From Candidatus Sulfotelmatobacter kueseliae (GTDB lineage Bacteria; Acidobacteriota; Terriglobia; Terriglobales; Acidobacteriaceae): 34,297 bases of DNA. Below, piece after piece: positions 32,708 through 34,297 of the stretch; position 1 is the first letter of the stretch; each line of letters opens with the position of its first letter. Made by a program: the position numbers and the translations under genes. The notes under the pieces are model-generated. The model saw only the letters and a list, made by a program, of their open reading frames with translations. It was not told the DNA's origin and searched no databases. Location of the stretch: the NCBI GenBank assembly GCA_900290255.1, contig OMOD01000024.1:1-34297 (forward strand). Reading direction: 5' to 3'.

Positions 32708-33820
32708 CTACGTCCAGCGGAACCATTTCAGCGCCAGAAAAAACGAAATTCCGCCCCAAAGAACCATGATCAGCAGGCGCGGCCATTGATGGAGGAGCGG
32801 TGTGCCCTGGAGGATGCTGGCGCGTAGGGCGTCATTGAGGGCTGTGAGCGGAAGCGCTTTGATCAGGGGATGGATCACTGCCGGGAAACGCTCGTAGGAA
32901 AAGAAGACGCCGGAAAAAATCCACATGGGCATCATCACCAAATTGATGAGGCCGCTGACGGACTCGATTTTCTGGGCGCGGCTGGCGGTCAACAGGCCCA
33001 CGCCGCCGAAGGTGAGCGAGCCCAGGCCGCCGATGAGCGCAATCGCGCCGACCGAGCCGAGCACGCGCATGTGAAAGAAGAGGACGCCAAAAACCAGCAA
33101 CAAGCCGACTTCGATGATCATCAGGATGAGGCGGCTGGAGGCGAGGGCGAGGAGAAAATCGCCGCGGCGCATGGGCGTGGCCACGAAGCGCTTGAGCAAT
33201 TTGCGCTGGCGCATATCCACCAGCGCGAAGCCGATGCCCCACATGCCGGAGTTCATCAGGTTCATGCCCAGCAGGCCGGGGATCAGGAAGTCGATGTAGC
33301 GCGAGCCGGGATCGGAGGAGGTGACCGCGGTGGTCGAGACCGTGTCTTTGCGGCCGGCGGCTGCCTGCAGGGCGTCGTTGACTTCGGATCTGGCGAGAAC
33401 GCTCTCTGGACGGTCGGGATCGTAGCGGTACTGGAATCCTCCCTTGCCGTCAGGTTCGATCACAACATCGAATTTGCCGAGACGAAATCCGTTGCGTGCT
33501 TCGGCCGCACTAAGCACGTGGATTTTGAACGTGGCATGTTGCGGCGAACGGGCGAGCAGCGCCTGCGCATTATCGGAGCCAGCGCCCTGGACAATGGCGA
33601 GCGAGACCGCATCGGCGGGCTTGTTGCGGAAGGCGATGCCGAGGCCGAGCGCCAGCAGCAGCGGGAAGGCGAACACCCAGAACACGACCTCGGGCTCGCG
33701 CTTGAGTTCGAGCATGCGCGCGGTAAGAAGGTGGAAGTAGCCGGACCAGCGGCCGTTTTGCCGCGGAGCGCTGGGCGGTGTCTGGGCCCGCGTAACAGGC
33801 GCTTCTTGTACAACGCTCAT
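32708..33820 (-). CDS. ABC-2 type transporter permease
   Basis: 370 residues: an N-terminal helix (about 45-63, VVFWVFAFPLLLALGLGIAF), an extracytoplasmic domain (about 65-170), then five or so helices in the C-terminal half. LIPGLLGMNLMNSGMWGIGF and RQRKLLKRFVATPMRRGDFL are the ABC-2 membrane signature; KIESVSGLINLVMMPMWIFS follows. Such permeases export drugs, polysaccharides or lipids with a separate ATPase. Usually the ATPase gene is immediately upstream; here the upstream gene on the same strand is a thioredoxin-like protein, so the ATPase must lie elsewhere. The N-terminal ~30 residues are Pro/Gln-rich and cytoplasmic. Confidence 0.9.
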   Translation of the reverse strand: MSVVQEAPVTRAQTPPSAPRQNGRWSGYFHLLTARMLELKREPEVVFWVFAFPLLLALGLGIAFRNKPADAVSLAIVQGAGSDNAQALLARSPQHATFKIHVLSAAEARNGFRLGKFDVVIEPDGKGGFQYRYDPDRPESVLARSEVNDALQAAAGRKDTVSTTAVTSSDPGSRYIDFLIPGLLGMNLMNSGMWGIGFALVDMRQRKLLKRFVATPMRRGDFLLALASSRLILMIIEVGLLLVFGVLFFHMRVLGSVGAIALIGGLGSLTFGGVGLLTASRAQKIESVSGLINLVMMPMWIFSGVFFSYERFPAVIHPLIKALPLTALNDALRASILQGTPLLHQWPRLLIMVLWGGISFFLALKWFRWT

Positions 33821-33830
33821 GCCAGTTTGT

Positions 33831-33915
33831 GCCGTCCCTTCGGGACTCGGTCTCTCGTGTTGAATCGGATCCCAGCGCTGAAGCGCTGGGCTATTATCTC
33901 GCGCCCCTCCGGGGC
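33831..33915. repeat. Hairpin cluster (family B), fourth cluster
   Basis: GTCCC-TTC-GGGAC (about 33834-33846), CCCAGCGCT/AGCGCTGGG with GGGCTATTATC (33871-33898) and GCCCC-TCC-GGGGC (about 33902-33914). It fills the gap between the thioredoxin-like gene and the ABC-2 permease gene on the same strand. Confidence 0.75.
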
Positions 33916-33960
33916 GTGCTCATGTCCGGGCCCCTGCTGCTCCCGACAGCATGCCTACTG

Positions 33961-34297
33961 CTATTGCGGCTTCCATTTATTCAGGAACTCGGCCAGGACT
34001 TCAGGTGTTAACGCGCGCGCGTCTTCGAATTCGCCGTTCTTCTGGCTCACCACCAGCTTGCCATCGGCTTCGGCGACGGCGAGCGCCGGAATGCCTTTGT
34101 TCAGCGGGATTTCGTATGCCTTCACCAGATCCGGATTCTTGTGTTCGTCGGGACCCAGGTCAATGTGCACGACTTCGTAGTTTGCCGCGAGAATGGGGGC
34201 CAGATCGGGCTGATGGAAAGCCAGATCCAGAACGTGGCAGTCGAAGCACCAGTTAGCGCCGAAGACCAGCAGGAGGCGCTTGTGTTCGCGGGCCGCT
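33961..34297 (-). CDS. Thioredoxin-family protein, 5' end beyond the window
   Basis: At least 112 codons, read from the right edge without a stop. The frame reads AAREHKRLLLVFGANWCFDC, giving the thioredoxin WCxxC active site (Trp-Cys-Phe-Asp-Cys), followed by HVLDLAFHQPDLAPIL and the later GIPALAVAEADGKLV with the cis-proline typical of the fold. The end is EFLNKWKPQ. The full protein probably has a signal or membrane anchor upstream that is not visible. A redox role for thiol-disulfide exchange is expected; the partner is unknown. The 5' truncation is due to the window edge. Confidence 0.88.
   Translation of the reverse strand, partial: AAREHKRLLLVFGANWCFDCHVLDLAFHQPDLAPILAANYEVVHIDLGPDEHKNPDLVKAYEIPLNKGIPALAVAEADGKLVVSQKNGEFEDARALTPEVLAEFLNKWKPQ

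Overview
This window looks like chromosomal DNA of a GC-rich, Gram-negative soil bacterium, most likely an Acidobacteriota (Terriglobia/Koribacter-like). The Gram-negative part rests on a TonB protein and MacB-type permeases. The acidobacterial placement is an inference from the gene mix and from the many families of intergenic palindromic repeats; no marker gene here proves it. There is no phage, plasmid, insertion sequence with a transposase, CRISPR array or rRNA. One tRNA-Gly(CCC) gene is present.

Layout, left to right: a secreted GH27 alpha-galactosidase-like enzyme (193-1554); an orphan pair of MacB/FtsX-type ABC permeases (1860-4378, minus); a small PPOX/F420-type flavin protein (4457-4819); the two subunits of an NfnAB-type electron-bifurcating transhydrogenase (5054-7398, minus); a large double-receiver plus PEP/pyruvate-kinase-like ATP-grasp protein (7800-10772, minus); a long repeat-rich gap with a possible gene remnant (10773-11618); glutamate dehydrogenase (11619-13013, minus); a FitAB-type RHH/PIN toxin-antitoxin pair split by a palindromic element (13266-14114); hydrogenase maturation genes hypF-hypC-hypD-hypE (14387-19251, minus), where hypE carries an in-frame repeat insertion; a tandem universal stress protein (19581-20549, minus); a dCMP-deaminase-like protein (20991-21680). 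Next is a seven-gene minus-strand operon (21912-28131) encoding TonB, OsmC, an RsbRD-N-like protein, an acyl-CoA transferase, a 2[4Fe-4S] ferredoxin and a 2-oxoacid:ferredoxin oxidoreductase whose beta and gamma subunits are fused. After the tRNA come an M15 peptidase, a Tat-exported amidase, two small proteins of unknown function, an ABC-2 permease and the 3' part of a thioredoxin-like gene that runs off the window.

How it fits together: four minus-strand promoters (nfnAB, gdhA, the stress protein ahead of the hyp genes, and the TonB/oxidoreductase operon) each carry a CRP/FNR-family palindrome of the form GTGA-N6-TCAC. In the nfn and usp leaders its centre lies exactly 80.5 bp from the start codon. 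The products concern ferredoxin, NAD(P)H, hydrogenase maturation, CoA-ester and ammonium metabolism plus stress. My main hypothesis is therefore a locally clustered energy-limitation or low-oxygen regulon that uses ferredoxin as a hub. The second theme is repeats: at least six families of short palindromic elements fill nearly every gap. One hairpin family shows compensatory stem changes, one element sits inside hypE in frame, one separates the toxin from its antitoxin, and one lies between two oxidoreductase subunit genes.
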